From positions 3,150,501 to 3,214,500 of the forward strand of contig NZ_CP016353.1 in assembly GCF_002240355.1 (NCBI RefSeq): a stretch of DNA of 64,000 bases. Reading direction: 5' to 3'. The DNA comes from Prauserella marina. Lineage in GTDB: Bacteria > Actinomycetota > Actinomycetes > Mycobacteriales > Pseudonocardiaceae. The notes under the pieces were generated by a model. It was not told where the DNA came from. It saw nothing but the letters and a program-made list of their open reading frames with translations, and did no database searches. A program made the translations under genes and the position numbers. Of the stretch, positions 35,240-43,733 are shown piece by piece; position 1 is the stretch's first letter, and each line of letters begins with the position of its first letter.

Positions 35240-36636
35240 CCCGCGCCGAACGGGCCGCGCGTGGCAAGGCCGCTCGCGCGGTCGCGCCGCGATCGAGCCA
35301 CGCCGAGTTCGCCCGTCCTGAGGGGGCCCCTTCGCCGCTGACGCTGCTGGCGGGCCAGGACGAGACCCGCGTACCCGAGTTGCTGCCGATCAGGTACGCC
35401 AGGATGGCCGCGTCCGCGTTCACCTACTTCCGGGGCGCCGCGCTGCCGATGGCTGCGGATCTGGCCCGCACCCCGAGCACGGGACTTGAGGTGCAGGTGT
35501 GCGGCGACGCGCACCTCATGAACTTCGGCCTCTTCGCCTCTCCGGAACGGCGCATGGTGTTCGACATCAACGATTTCGACGAAACGCTCCGGGGGCCGTG
35601 GGAGTGGGACGTCAAGCGCCTGGCGGCGAGCCTTGAGATCGCGGCGAGGGACAACGGCTATCCGGCGAAGCGGCGCACCGGCATCGTCGTCTCCGCCGTT
35701 GCCGAGTACCGCCGGGCCATGCGTGAGTTCTCCGGCTGGACCGCGTTGCGGGTCTGGTATGCCCACGCCGACGTGCGCGAGATCAGGGCGATGTACGCGG
35801 ACAAGCTCGGCGCGTCCCGGCGCGAGAACCTCAAACGGGACGTGCGCAAGGCGGGCGCGAGGAACAACCTCGGTGCGTTGCGGCGGTTCGCGCACGTGCG
35901 CGAGGGACGGCTGTGCATCGCGGCCGAACCGCCGCTGATCGTGCCCGTCGACCAGCTCACCGGAACCGAGGCGGGGCTGGCGGAAGGCGGAGAGCCGGGC
36001 GCGCTGACCGCGATGCTCGGCGACATCCTCTCCTCGTACCGGGCGACGCTGGAACCGGAGCGAAGGGCGGTGCTCGACCGGTACCGCTACGTCGATCTCG
36101 CCCGCAAGGTCGTCGGCGTCGGCAGTGTGGGAACCCGGTGCTGGATGGCGCTGCTGCTCGGCAACGACGAACACGATCCGCTGTTCCTCCAGGCCAAGGA
36201 AGCGGGCCCGTCCGTGCTGGAGCGGTTCGTCGGCCCCAGCCGCTACCGCAACGCGGGCAAGCGGGTCGTCGTGGGGCAACGCCTGATGCAGACGGTGAGT
36301 GACGTCTTCCTCGGCTGGGTGCGAGCGGATTCGTTCGACGGCGGGCGGCGGGACTTCTACTTCCGGCAGCTGCGGGACGGCAAGGGCAGCGCCGACGTCG
36401 AGTCGATGACGCCGAAGGGCATGCTGGCCTACGGCAGGCTGTGCGGGTGGACGCTGGCGCGGGCGCACGCGAGGACGGGTGACCCGGTCGCGCTGGCCGC
36501 CTACCTCGGCTCCGGCGCCCGGTTCGAGGAGGCGATCGGGGAATTCGCGCGCGGCTACGCCGACCAGAACGAACGTGACCATGTCGCGTTGCGGGAGCGG
36601 ATCGCATCCGGATCCATCGCCGCGGCCGAGGGGTAG
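35221..36636 (+). CDS. DUF2252 protein (kinase-fold-like)
   Basis: 471-aa DUF2252 protein. It has YARMAASAFTYFRGAALPMAADLA, VQVCGDAHLMNFGLFASPERRMVFDINDFDE (kinase-like HxxN and D motifs) and GPWEWDVKRLAASLEIAAR. The ATG at 35221 overlaps the preceding ATPase gene by 19 bp, so it is expressed from the importer operon. The biochemical function is not established; the fold suggests small-molecule phosphotransfer. The coupling to a peptide-type importer is unusual enough to suggest a shared substrate (inference). Confidence 0.87.
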   Translation: METSRLTRAERAARGKAARAVAPRSSHAEFARPEGAPSPLTLLAGQDETRVPELLPIRYARMAASAFTYFRGAALPMAADLARTPSTGLEVQVCGDAHLMNFGLFASPERRMVFDINDFDETLRGPWEWDVKRLAASLEIAARDNGYPAKRRTGIVVSAVAEYRRAMREFSGWTALRVWYAHADVREIRAMYADKLGASRRENLKRDVRKAGARNNLGALRRFAHVREGRLCIAAEPPLIVPVDQLTGTEAGLAEGGEPGALTAMLGDILSSYRATLEPERRAVLDRYRYVDLARKVVGVGSVGTRCWMALLLGNDEHDPLFLQAKEAGPSVLERFVGPSRYRNAGKRVVVGQRLMQTVSDVFLGWVRADSFDGGRRDFYFRQLRDGKGSADVESMTPKGMLAYGRLCGWTLARAHARTGDPVALAAYLGSGARFEEAIGEFARGYADQNERDHVALRERIASGSIAAAEG

Positions 36637-36704
36637 AGCCGTGTCGCGACAGGGCTGGCCGTTCGTGTCCGGCCACGCCGGGGTTCCCGTCCTAGACTCG
36701 GGGC

Positions 36705-37235
36705 ATGGCGTCCACGCCACCAGCGAGGGGCGGGTACCCGAGCCGGTGGTTTCTGCTGCTGGCGATCGCGAGGCCGGTGCTCACCGTCGCCGTACTCGTG
36801 GTGGGTTACTACCTGCTTCCCTCCGAGGCCCGGTCCGGTGCCGTCAACGTGCTGCTGCTCGTCGCGGAGCTGGCAGTGGTCGTGCTGCTGCTCGGAGTTC
36901 AGGTGCGGCTCATCCTGCGATCGAGGCACCCCACGATGCAGGGTGTCCAGGCACTGGCGTTGATCATCGCGCTCTTCCTGCTCGCCTTCGCCCACGGCTA
37001 CTACCTGCTCGCGATGAACGCGCGCGGCAGCTTCTCGGCCGATCTCTCGAAGACTGACGCGGTGTACTTCGCGATGACCGTGTTCGCCACCGTCGGGTTC
37101 GGCGACATCGTCCCCGCGAGCCAGGAAGCACGTGTCGTCGTCACTTTCCAGATGGTCGGCAACCTGCTGATCCTCGGGCTCGTGCTGAAAGTGATCGTCT
37201 CCGCCGTCGACAGGGTCAGACAGCGGGAGCACTGA
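36705..37235 (+). CDS. Potassium channel, ion-transport-2 domain
   Basis: 176-aa membrane protein. Two N-terminal helices are followed by a pore module with the K+ selectivity filter TVGFGD in AVYFAMTVFATVGFGDIVPASQ, flanked by LIIALFLLAFAHGYYLLA and FQMVGNLLILGLVLKVIV. It has no cytoplasmic RCK domain. It stands alone between DUF2252 and the SRPBCC gene. Confidence 0.9.
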   Translation: MASTPPARGGYPSRWFLLLAIARPVLTVAVLVVGYYLLPSEARSGAVNVLLLVAELAVVVLLLGVQVRLILRSRHPTMQGVQALALIIALFLLAFAHGYYLLAMNARGSFSADLSKTDAVYFAMTVFATVGFGDIVPASQEARVVVTFQMVGNLLILGLVLKVIVSAVDRVRQREH

Positions 37236-37246
37236 CGAATGGTCTG

Positions 37247-38197
37247 CTACGCGGCAGCCCGGGCGGCGCCTGACCGCGCGCTTTCGCGGGCCAGCCTGCG
37301 CGCGGCTCTGGTGAGCAACGCGCGCACGATCAACGGGTGGATGCGGCGGACGAGCGCGTAGTAGGCGCGTCCGCGCCGGTTGTGCAGTCGCACGGCGCCG
37401 CTCAGCACGACCCGGTCCGGCTCGCATCGCACGGCGGTGCGGAAATCCAGATGACCGGCGTCCGCGCCGAGCAGTACCTCGTTCTCGTTCCGCTCGATGA
37501 CGGCGAAGGTACCGGGCTCGCCCCGGTCGATCCAGGGAAGGTGCTGTCGCGCGGTCATCAGCGCACCGGCCCACGGCGGCGGGTCGGTGAAGATCGCCCG
37601 CGCCCATGCGTCCGGGTCGGCAGGCGTCTCACGGCGGCGCTCGATGACGAACATGTCGGAGTCGTCGGCCTCGGGCAGTGCGTCGGAGATCAGGCCGGTT
37701 CGCGACGGTTCGACGGCGCGTGCTCGCGGTCGCTCGAACCAGCGCAGCAGTCGCGCGTAGCCGGAGAGGGTGGTGGCCGGGGCCGCGAGCGCCGTACTCA
37801 CGGCGGCTTGTAGCCGGTCGAGTACCTGCTCCAGGACGGCGTCGTGGGACGGCTCGATCAGGAGCTTCCAGGCGAGCCACGCGGTCGGCCCGGCTTCCGC
37901 GTCGACCTCGTGCCTGACAAGCGAACGTTCCCGATCGAGCGTGGTCACGGTGAAGGTGTGCGTGCCGGTGACGCCGATGCCGTCGGGAAAGGTGAACTCG
38001 ATCAGCCTGCCCGGCTCGTAGGCGCTGATCGTGCCGTGAGTGCCGCTCGCACCGACCGCGACCGGTCCGTCCAGCCGCATCGGCTCCCACAGCGGTGGGT
38101 AGAGCAGGTCGCCGGGCTGTCCCATCGTGGCCAGCAGGGGGGCGATGTCGTCGGCGTCCGCGTCGACGACTCTGGCGTGGATATTGCGGATTCTCAT
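37247..38197 (-). CDS. SRPBCC / DUF2867 two-domain protein
   Basis: 316-aa protein. The N-terminal half (about 1-150) looks like an SRPBCC/START-like ligand-binding domain (GTISAYEPGRLIEFTFPDGIGVTGTHTFTV). The C-terminal half (about 190-316) is DUF2867-like (MFVIERRRETPADPDAWARAIFTDPPPW, NRRGRAYYALVRRIHPLIVRALLTRAAR). ATG 38197 has GGAG 6 bp upstream; ATG 38203 would abut it. It is divergent from a TetR gene across two identical operators and so is its probable target. The ligand is unknown. Confidence 0.75.
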   Translation of the reverse strand: MRIRNIHARVVDADADDIAPLLATMGQPGDLLYPPLWEPMRLDGPVAVGASGTHGTISAYEPGRLIEFTFPDGIGVTGTHTFTVTTLDRERSLVRHEVDAEAGPTAWLAWKLLIEPSHDAVLEQVLDRLQAAVSTALAAPATTLSGYARLLRWFERPRARAVEPSRTGLISDALPEADDSDMFVIERRRETPADPDAWARAIFTDPPPWAGALMTARQHLPWIDRGEPGTFAVIERNENEVLLGADAGHLDFRTAVRCEPDRVVLSGAVRLHNRRGRAYYALVRRIHPLIVRALLTRAARRLARESARSGAARAAA

Positions 38198-38210
38198 GGC
38201 CATCTCCGTA

Positions 38211-38226
38211 CATACGGTACCGTATG
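38211..38226. promoter_or_regulatory. TetR operator 1 (perfect 16-bp palindrome)
   Basis: CATACGGTACCGTATG, identical to the copy at 38234-38249, in the 49-bp divergent gap between the SRPBCC/DUF2867 gene and the TetR gene. The half-site CATACGGT is typical in size for TetR-family operators. Confidence 0.85.
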
Positions 38227-38233
38227 GTTCGAC

Positions 38234-38249
38234 CATACGGTACCGTATG
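38234..38249. promoter_or_regulatory. TetR operator 2, overlapping the regulator start codon
   Basis: Second identical palindrome, centre-to-centre 23 bp from the first. Its last three bases are the ATG of the TetR gene, so binding here would block both transcription start and the 5' end of the regulator mRNA. Confidence 0.85.
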
Positions 38250-38822
38250 CACGTGCCACCGAGACAACGTCTTTCCGTCGCCGACTGGGTGGCCGCGGCA
38301 TTTGACGCACTCGCCGAAGGCGGGCTCGCGGCCATCGCCATCGAACCGATCGCGGCCCGGCTCGGTGCGACCAAGGGCAGTTTCTACTGGCACTTCGACA
38401 GCAGGAACGCGCTGATCACGGCCGCGCTCGAACTGTGGGAACTCCGCCACACCGAGGACGTCATCGCCGAGATCGACGCATTGTCGCCCGGTCTGCCTCG
38501 CCTGCGTGCCCTGGTCGTCGGGGCTGTGGAGAGCCGCGACGACCAGGGAGCGCGCGCGGAACTTGCGCTACAGCCGACCGCGGGCCACCCGCTCGTCGCG
38601 CCGGTACTGGCCAGGGTCACCCGGCGGCGTCTCGGCTACCTCGCCGCGCAGTTCGCCGAGCTGGGGTTCTCGCGGGAAGGGGCCATGCGCAGGGCCCAGC
38701 TCGCCTACACCGGGTATCTCGGGCTCGCGCAGCTGGCGCACGCGACTCCCGGCGAAGTCGATCTTTCCTCCGACTACCTGGACACGATGCTTGAGGTGCT
38801 CGCCGGTTCCGCTCCGCGATGA
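38247..38822 (+). CDS. TetR-family transcriptional regulator
   Basis: 191-aa regulator. The HTH is LSVADWVAAAFDALAEGGLAAIAIEPIAARLGATKGSFYWHFDSRNALITAALELWE; the rest is an all-helical ligand domain. The ATG at 38247 lies within operator 2, so there is no room for a ribosome site and the transcript is probably leaderless. GTG 38253 is an alternative. Likely autoregulated and repressor of the divergent SRPBCC/DUF2867 gene. Confidence 0.92.
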   Translation: MHVPPRQRLSVADWVAAAFDALAEGGLAAIAIEPIAARLGATKGSFYWHFDSRNALITAALELWELRHTEDVIAEIDALSPGLPRLRALVVGAVESRDDQGARAELALQPTAGHPLVAPVLARVTRRRLGYLAAQFAELGFSREGAMRRAQLAYTGYLGLAQLAHATPGEVDLSSDYLDTMLEVLAGSAPR

Positions 38823-38831
38823 CCGGGACGG

Positions 38832-39860
38832 TCAGTGTCCTGAGGTGAACAAGGGGCTCAGGCTGAGCAGCCGATCGCTCGACGCGGGCAGTGCATCGGC
38901 ATCGCGGGCGACTCTCGCCGCCGCCGCTGCCCTGGCCGCCTCGGGTGCCTGCTGTATGCCGAGCGCGACGCGGGCGCGTTCGGCCAGCAGCGCGAGCCGG
39001 AGGCCCAGTCGCCTCGCGAGCGGGAACGGGCTGGGTCGCAGGATGCCTCCGTTTTCGTGGTAGGCCGCCAGTCCCTTGGAAAGCCGGTCGCGGCGGGGGA
39101 GCCCGTCGGGGCCCTCGCAGAACACGAACAGCGCGTGCGCGGCTTCGAGCGTCGCGCAGTCGGGTCCCGCGGTGTCCCAGTCGATGAGCACGGGGCCTGT
39201 CGTCCCCGCCATCAGCACGTTGCGGGGCAGCAGATCCCGATGGGTCAGCACGGGGTCGCCGCACGCGGCGAAGGCGGCCACGACCCGGTCGGTGAGCTCG
39301 CCGATCAAGGTGAGCCGCTTCCGCAGCGACGGCGCCCAATCGTGGCCTCCGGTCTCGCCCCGCTCCACCAGTTCCAGCCAGGCGGCGAGAGGCTGGACGC
39401 CGTACCAGTCCTGGCTTGGCTCGGCCTCGCCGCCGCCGCCGTCGCCGCCGCCGCCGCCGTCGCCGTCGGGCTCTGGCCGGTGCAGGATCGCGAGCACGGT
39501 CCCCAGCCACGCCGAGACGTCGTCACCATCGGCGGGCGGCCCGCCTTCGAGCCATTCGTAGGCCCTGACGAGTCCGTGCCCGTCGCCGAGGTCGGCGAGC
39601 GGTCCTCGGCCGGTCACCGGCCGCAATTGCCGGGGCACGGGAACTCCCGCTGCCGCGGCCCTGTTCTCGACGGAGATGGCGATGGCGAGATCCGGAAGCC
39701 GCCGTGGTTGCGCGGCCGGTCTTTTGACGAGAAAAGAACCAGCGGCGGTGTCCAGCCGCCAGGTTTCCTCCGCGCTGCCGGCGATCGGTGTCAGCGGGCC
39801 GGTGTGCTCAGGAAGGCCGAACGCCGCGCACACCGCCATCGGATCGGGGGAGATCGGCAC
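38832..39860 (-). CDS. Aminoglycoside-phosphotransferase-fold kinase
   Basis: About 342-aa APH-family phosphotransferase. It has a nucleotide-lobe lysine in SFLVKRPA, the catalytic loop THRDLLPRNVLM and a metal-binding LIDWDTAGP. A glycine/aspartate stretch of 16 residues (about 133-148), coded by a CCG-type trinucleotide run at 39425-39475, interrupts the linker before QDWYGVQPL. The start is uncertain: GTG 39860 chosen, TTG 39869 and ATG 39839 possible, none with a clear ribosome site. Substrates of chromosomal members vary, so drug resistance should not be assumed. Confidence 0.83.
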   Translation of the reverse strand: MPISPDPMAVCAAFGLPEHTGPLTPIAGSAEETWRLDTAAGSFLVKRPAAQPRRLPDLAIAISVENRAAAAGVPVPRQLRPVTGRGPLADLGDGHGLVRAYEWLEGGPPADGDDVSAWLGTVLAILHRPEPDGDGGGGGDGGGGEAEPSQDWYGVQPLAAWLELVERGETGGHDWAPSLRKRLTLIGELTDRVVAAFAACGDPVLTHRDLLPRNVLMAGTTGPVLIDWDTAGPDCATLEAAHALFVFCEGPDGLPRRDRLSKGLAAYHENGGILRPSPFPLARRLGLRLALLAERARVALGIQQAPEAARAAAAARVARDADALPASSDRLLSLSPLFTSGH

Positions 39861-39903
39861 GAGCGCCAACGCTAGCAGCGCGCGGCGCCCGGATTTCCGC
39901 CGC

Positions 39904-40299
39904 TCAGCCGGACCGGTAACGGGCGAGATAGCGCTCGTGCGCCGATCGGTGCCGGGCGTTCCGCGCCTCGGCGCGGGTCCGCCGGCCGGTGCCGTAGGCG
40001 TAGCCGTGTTTGGCGAGCCGGTTCTCCGCGCCCTCCTCGGCGTAGGCGAAGGAGTAGAAGTAGCCGACGAGGGCGGCCATCAGCACGAGCGGAAGCCGCA
40101 GGCCCAGCGGGCCGGGCAGCAGCAGCCAGACCGAGCACAGCGGGGCCAGCATGACGGTGGAGCGGCACGCGTGCCGCCACAGCCAGGTGCGGGTGGTGAG
40201 GTCGTGCAGCACCCAGGCACGGTGAGCGGCGGGCAGCCGCCCACCCAGTGCGTACCAGACCCACCTGGCGGGGTTGGGCCGTCCTCGCTCGCTTGCCAT
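39904..40299 (-). CDS. DUF5313 membrane protein
   Basis: 131-aa actinobacterial DUF5313 protein. It has the typical start ASERGRPNPARWVWYALGGRLP, a WVLHDLTTRTW segment, two central membrane helices (VMLAPLCSVWLLLPGPL and LPLVLMAALVGYFYSFAYAEE) and the ending ENRLAKHGYAYGTG. The ATG at 40299 is two bases from a long operator shared with the divergent MarR gene, so co-regulation is likely. Role unknown. Confidence 0.88.
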   Translation of the reverse strand: MASERGRPNPARWVWYALGGRLPAAHRAWVLHDLTTRTWLWRHACRSTVMLAPLCSVWLLLPGPLGLRLPLVLMAALVGYFYSFAYAEEGAENRLAKHGYAYGTGRRTRAEARNARHRSAHERYLARYRSG

Positions 40300-40301
40300 G
40301 A

Positions 40302-40328
40302 TTAGTACACTAACAGTTAATGCACTAA
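40302..40328. promoter_or_regulatory. Probable MarR/OhrR operator
   Basis: Inverted repeat with 13-bp arms TTAGTACACTAAC and GTTAATGCACTAA (11 of 13 positions complementary) separated by one base. It lies between the divergent DUF5313 and MarR starts in an A/T-rich patch, 18 bp upstream of the MarR start. Confidence 0.78.
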
Positions 40329-40346
40329 GCAATCTAGGATGGTGTG

Positions 40347-40805
40347 ATGCGGATCGACCTGGGTGAGGACCCGCTGGCGCTGGACCGGCAGGTGTGTTTC
40401 GCGCTGTCCGTCGCCTCGCGCAGCGTGATCGCGATCTACCGGCCCCTGCTCAAGCCGTACGGGCTGACGCATCCGCAGTACCTCGTCCTGCTCGCGCTGT
40501 GGGACTCCGCGCCGCGCACGGTGAGAGACCTTTCCGACGTGCTGCGTGCCGAGCCCGCGACGCTCTCTCCGTTGCTCAAGCGGCTGGAGACACTCGGCTA
40601 CGTGAGCAGGGGCAGGGGCAGGGGCGACGAGCGCACGCTCACCGTCGACCTGACCGAGAAGGGAAAGGCACTGCGCGCCGAGGCGGAGAAGATCCCCTAC
40701 CGCGTGGTGGAGACGCTGGGCATGGAAGTGTCCGAACTGGAGCGACTGCACGCGGTGCTCGGCAAGGTCATCGCGGCCACCGACAGGGCGGGCGCGCGAA
40801 GCTGA
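40347..40805 (+). CDS. MarR-family regulator, OhrR-like
   Basis: 152-aa winged-helix repressor. The N-terminal LDRQVCFALSVASRSV contains the cysteine position used for peroxide sensing in OhrR. It continues with YGLTHPQYLVLLALWD and the recognition region LRAEPATLSPLLKRLETLGYVSR. ATG 40347 with AGGA upstream is preferred over GTG 40344. No ohr gene is adjacent, so the target is probably the divergent DUF5313 gene plus itself; redox sensing is inference. Confidence 0.9.
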   Translation: MRIDLGEDPLALDRQVCFALSVASRSVIAIYRPLLKPYGLTHPQYLVLLALWDSAPRTVRDLSDVLRAEPATLSPLLKRLETLGYVSRGRGRGDERTLTVDLTEKGKALRAEAEKIPYRVVETLGMEVSELERLHAVLGKVIAATDRAGARS

Positions 40806-40912
40806 CGGCTAAAGGTCCGTTGTGGACTCCGGTCGGCACATCGCCGACATTCCGGTCGCACGTTCGGAGGACAATCTCGGTGTGCCACGGCGGGCGTGCC
40901 TAGGTTCATGGC

Positions 40913-41698
40913 ATGTCCACGGTCGTCACGGCCTTCGCGATGTCGGAGAGCGCGCCGACCGGCATCGACGTCGCCACCCGCTACCTCGACCTCGCGGGAG
41001 TTCTCGCGTGCGCGCTGCTCGGTGGCGCCGTCGCCCGCGCCGAGCGGCTGGACCTGTTCGGCTTCATCGTCGTCGGCATCGTTTCCGGGCTCGGCGGCGG
41101 TGTCATCAGGGACGTGCTGCTGCAACACGGCACCCCTGTCGCGCTCACCGACTACGCCTACCTGCCGACCGCGCTGGCCGGTGCGCTCATCGCGTTCGTG
41201 ATCAGTACGAGCCAGGAGACCTGGGACCGGCTGTTCACCGTGCTGGATGCCGCCGTCATCGGATTCTGGTCGGTGACAGGGGCACAGAAGACCCTGGCGG
41301 CCGGATTGAGCTGGCTGCCCGCGATCCTGCTCGGAACCGTCACCGCCGTGGGCGGCGGTGCGACGAGGGACGTGTTGCTCGGCAGGGTTCCCGCCGTCTT
41401 CGGAGGCAACGCCCTCTACGCCACGGTCGCCGCCGCGACGGCGACGGTCATGGTGGTCTGCTCCTATCTCGGAGTCCCCGTCGCGGGCATCGTCGGGGGA
41501 ATCCTGTTCGCGCTCGTGTTCCGGCTCGTCGCGGTGAGGCGCGGGTGGAGCCTGCCCAACGGGAGGGACTGGCAGCCGCAGTCGCGGCTCGCCGCGATCA
41601 TGCGCGGTGGCGCGCGCACCGCGCGGCGCGGCCTGCCGTCGGCCTCCTGGCAGCGTTACCGCCGATGGCGCTACCGCAAACGCGGCGAGGAGCAGTGA
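40913..41698 (+). CDS. TRIC-type cation channel family protein (UPF0126)
   Basis: 261-aa membrane protein with the internal duplication typical of UPF0126/TRIC: GLGGGVIRDVLLQHGTP in the first half and VGGGATRDVLLGRVPAVF in the second. Each sits between three hydrophobic helices. It has a basic C-terminal tail (RYRRWRYRKRGEEQ). The family forms trimeric cation channels. Confidence 0.9.
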   Translation: MSTVVTAFAMSESAPTGIDVATRYLDLAGVLACALLGGAVARAERLDLFGFIVVGIVSGLGGGVIRDVLLQHGTPVALTDYAYLPTALAGALIAFVISTSQETWDRLFTVLDAAVIGFWSVTGAQKTLAAGLSWLPAILLGTVTAVGGGATRDVLLGRVPAVFGGNALYATVAAATATVMVVCSYLGVPVAGIVGGILFALVFRLVAVRRGWSLPNGRDWQPQSRLAAIMRGGARTARRGLPSASWQRYRRWRYRKRGEEQ

Positions 41699-41781
41699 AC
41701 GGTCCCCGCGAAAACCGTTGGCGGACAAGGGGGCCGGCCCGGCATCCTTGAGGTTCGCCACGACGCGGGAAGGACGATGAC

Positions 41782-42972
41782 ATGCACACGGCTGTGGACG
41801 GCGCCAGGGTGCCGATCCGGATGTGGGCCGACCCCGCCTCGGTCGAGGACGAGGCGATGCGCCAGTTGCACAACGTCGCGAACCTGCCGTGGGTGCACGG
41901 GCTTGCCGTGATGCCGGACGTCCACTATGGAAAGGGCGCGACGGTAGGCAGCGTCATCGCCATGAGCCAGGCCGTGTCGCCGGCCGCGGTGGGCGTGGAC
42001 ATCGGCTGTGGCATGAGCGCGGTGCGGACGTCGTTGACGGCGAGTGACCTTCCCGACGACCTCGGCGGTTTGCGCCGTCGCATCGAGTCGGCGGTTCCGG
42101 TGGGCTTCGCGGCGCACCGCGACCCGGTCGATCCGGCCAGGGTGCCCGGAACCGGGGGCTGGGCGCCGTTCTGGGACCGATTCGCGGACCTGCACTCCGC
42201 TGTTCAGCCGATGCGCGAGCGGGCAAGGAACCAGATCGGCAGTCTCGGCGGCGGCAACCATTTCATCGAGGTGTGCCTCGAACAGGGCGGCACCGACGAG
42301 GGCAGGGTGTGGCTCATGCTGCATTCCGGTTCGCGGGGCATCGGCAACGAGCTGGCCAAACGGCACATCGACATCGCGAGGAAACTGCCGCACAACGCCG
42401 GTCTCGTCGACCGCGATCTCGCCGTTTTCGTCGCGGGCACCCCGGAGATGGCCGCCTACCGCAGGGACCTGTTCTGGGCGCAGGAATACGCCGCGCGCAA
42501 CAGGGCAACGATGCTCGCGCTCGTCCAGCGCGCGCTGGCGGACACGGTCGCGGGTACCCGGTTCGACCCGCCGATCGGCTGTCACCACAACTACGTGGCC
42601 GAGGAGCGGCACGAGGGCGTCGACGTGCTGGTGACCCGCAAGGGCGCGATCAGGGCCGGGCGCGGTGAACTCGGGATCATTCCCGGCAGTATGGGAACGG
42701 GCTCCTACATCGTGCGCGGGCTCGGCAACGAGAGTTCGTTCCTTTCCGCCTCGCACGGAGCGGGAAGGCGGATGTCGCGGACGAGGGCACGCAAGACCTT
42801 CACCGCGCACGACCTCGCCGAGCAGACCGAGGGGGTCGAGTGCAGGAAGGACACCGGAGTCGTCGACGAGATTCCGGCGGCCTACAAGGACATCGATTCG
42901 GTGATCGCGGCGCAGACCGACCTGGTCGAGGTCGTCGCCTCGCTCAAACAGGTGGTGTGTGTGAAGGGCTGA
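41782..42972 (+). CDS. rtcB: RNA-splicing ligase RtcB
   Basis: 396-aa RtcB, which joins 2',3'-cyclic phosphate or 3'-phosphate RNA ends to 5'-OH ends using GTP and Mn2+. Metal and guanylylation motifs are present: MPDVHYGKGATVGS, VGVDIGCGMSAV (Cys ligand), GGGNHFIEV, HSGSRGIG, GCHHNY and SASHGAGRRMSR, with His accepting GMP. No archease or RtcR gene is adjacent. A strong hairpin follows the stop. Confidence 0.96.
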   Translation: MHTAVDGARVPIRMWADPASVEDEAMRQLHNVANLPWVHGLAVMPDVHYGKGATVGSVIAMSQAVSPAAVGVDIGCGMSAVRTSLTASDLPDDLGGLRRRIESAVPVGFAAHRDPVDPARVPGTGGWAPFWDRFADLHSAVQPMRERARNQIGSLGGGNHFIEVCLEQGGTDEGRVWLMLHSGSRGIGNELAKRHIDIARKLPHNAGLVDRDLAVFVAGTPEMAAYRRDLFWAQEYAARNRATMLALVQRALADTVAGTRFDPPIGCHHNYVAEERHEGVDVLVTRKGAIRAGRGELGIIPGSMGTGSYIVRGLGNESSFLSASHGAGRRMSRTRARKTFTAHDLAEQTEGVECRKDTGVVDEIPAAYKDIDSVIAAQTDLVEVVASLKQVVCVKG

Positions 42973-42987
42973 CCGGGGCGTGCCCGG

Positions 42988-43020
42988 CGAGCCTCGCGGT
43001 CAGGGGGGCCGCGAGGCTCG
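42988..43020. terminator. Terminator hairpin after rtcB
   Basis: Perfect 12-bp stem CGAGCCTCGCGG / CCGCGAGGCTCG with a 9-base G-rich loop, 15 bp after the rtcB stop. Confidence 0.85.
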
Positions 43021-43077
43021 TAGGCTGGCCCGGACACCTGATCAGCCGACCGCCCAGTGCCGAAAGGGAGCCCGTTC

Positions 43078-43725
43078 GTGCCGACGTTGCTGCGCCTGGA
43101 CTCTTCCGCCGATCTCCGCTCGTCGACCTCGCGCACGCTCACCGGCGTGTTCGCCGAGACGTGGCAGGCGAGGGGCCCTGGCCACCCCGTCGTCGAGCGG
43201 GACCTGCACCGCTCACCACTGCCGCACCTGCCGGACGCGGCGCTGCACTACGCGCCGCGCTTGCGGGCCGAAGGCGAGAATCCCGTTGCCGACGCCGAGC
43301 GGGTGCAGGAGGAGTTGCTCGCCGAACTGTCCGCGGTGGACGCCGTGGTGATCGGCGCCCCGATGTACAACTGGTCGCTGCCATCCACGTTGAAGGCGTG
43401 GCTCGACTACGTGCACGTACTCGGCACGAGCGTGCCGTTCGACACCGACGACCAGCCGTTCGCGGGCCTGCCGGTGGTCGTGGTGGCCAGCAGGGGGCAG
43501 GCATACAGCGAGGCGACCGAGAACGCGGGCGACGACAACGCCGTACCGCCACTGGTGCGGGTGCTGGCAACCTCGATGGGCATGGCCGTCACGGTGGTCA
43601 CCGCCGAGTTGACGCTCGCCGAGCGCATCCCGGCCATGGCCCCGCTGGCTGGCAAGGCGCGGGCGAGTCTCGACGCGGCGACCGAACGGGTGCGGGAACT
43701 CGCTGCGACCCTCGGCGGGAGCTGA
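43078..43725 (+). CDS. FMN-dependent NADH azoreductase / flavodoxin-fold quinone reductase
   Basis: 215-aa AzoR-like protein. It has an N-terminal [22 protein letters not shown] phosphate-binding loop, the central [23 protein letters not shown] (AzoR signature) and [16 protein letters not shown] 43078 follows an AAGGGAG site and removes a 7-residue upstream extension. It converges on the LigD-polymerase gene with 8 bp between the stops. Confidence 0.9.
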   Translation: MPTLLRLDSSADLRSSTSRTLTGVFAETWQARGPGHPVVERDLHRSPLPHLPDAALHYAPRLRAEGENPVADAERVQEELLAELSAVDAVVIGAPMYNWSLPSTLKAWLDYVHVLGTSVPFDTDDQPFAGLPVVVVASRGQAYSEATENAGDDNAVPPLVRVLATSMGMAVTVVTAELTLAERIPAMAPLAGKARASLDAATERVRELAATLGGS

Positions 43726-43733
43726 CCTTCGGC

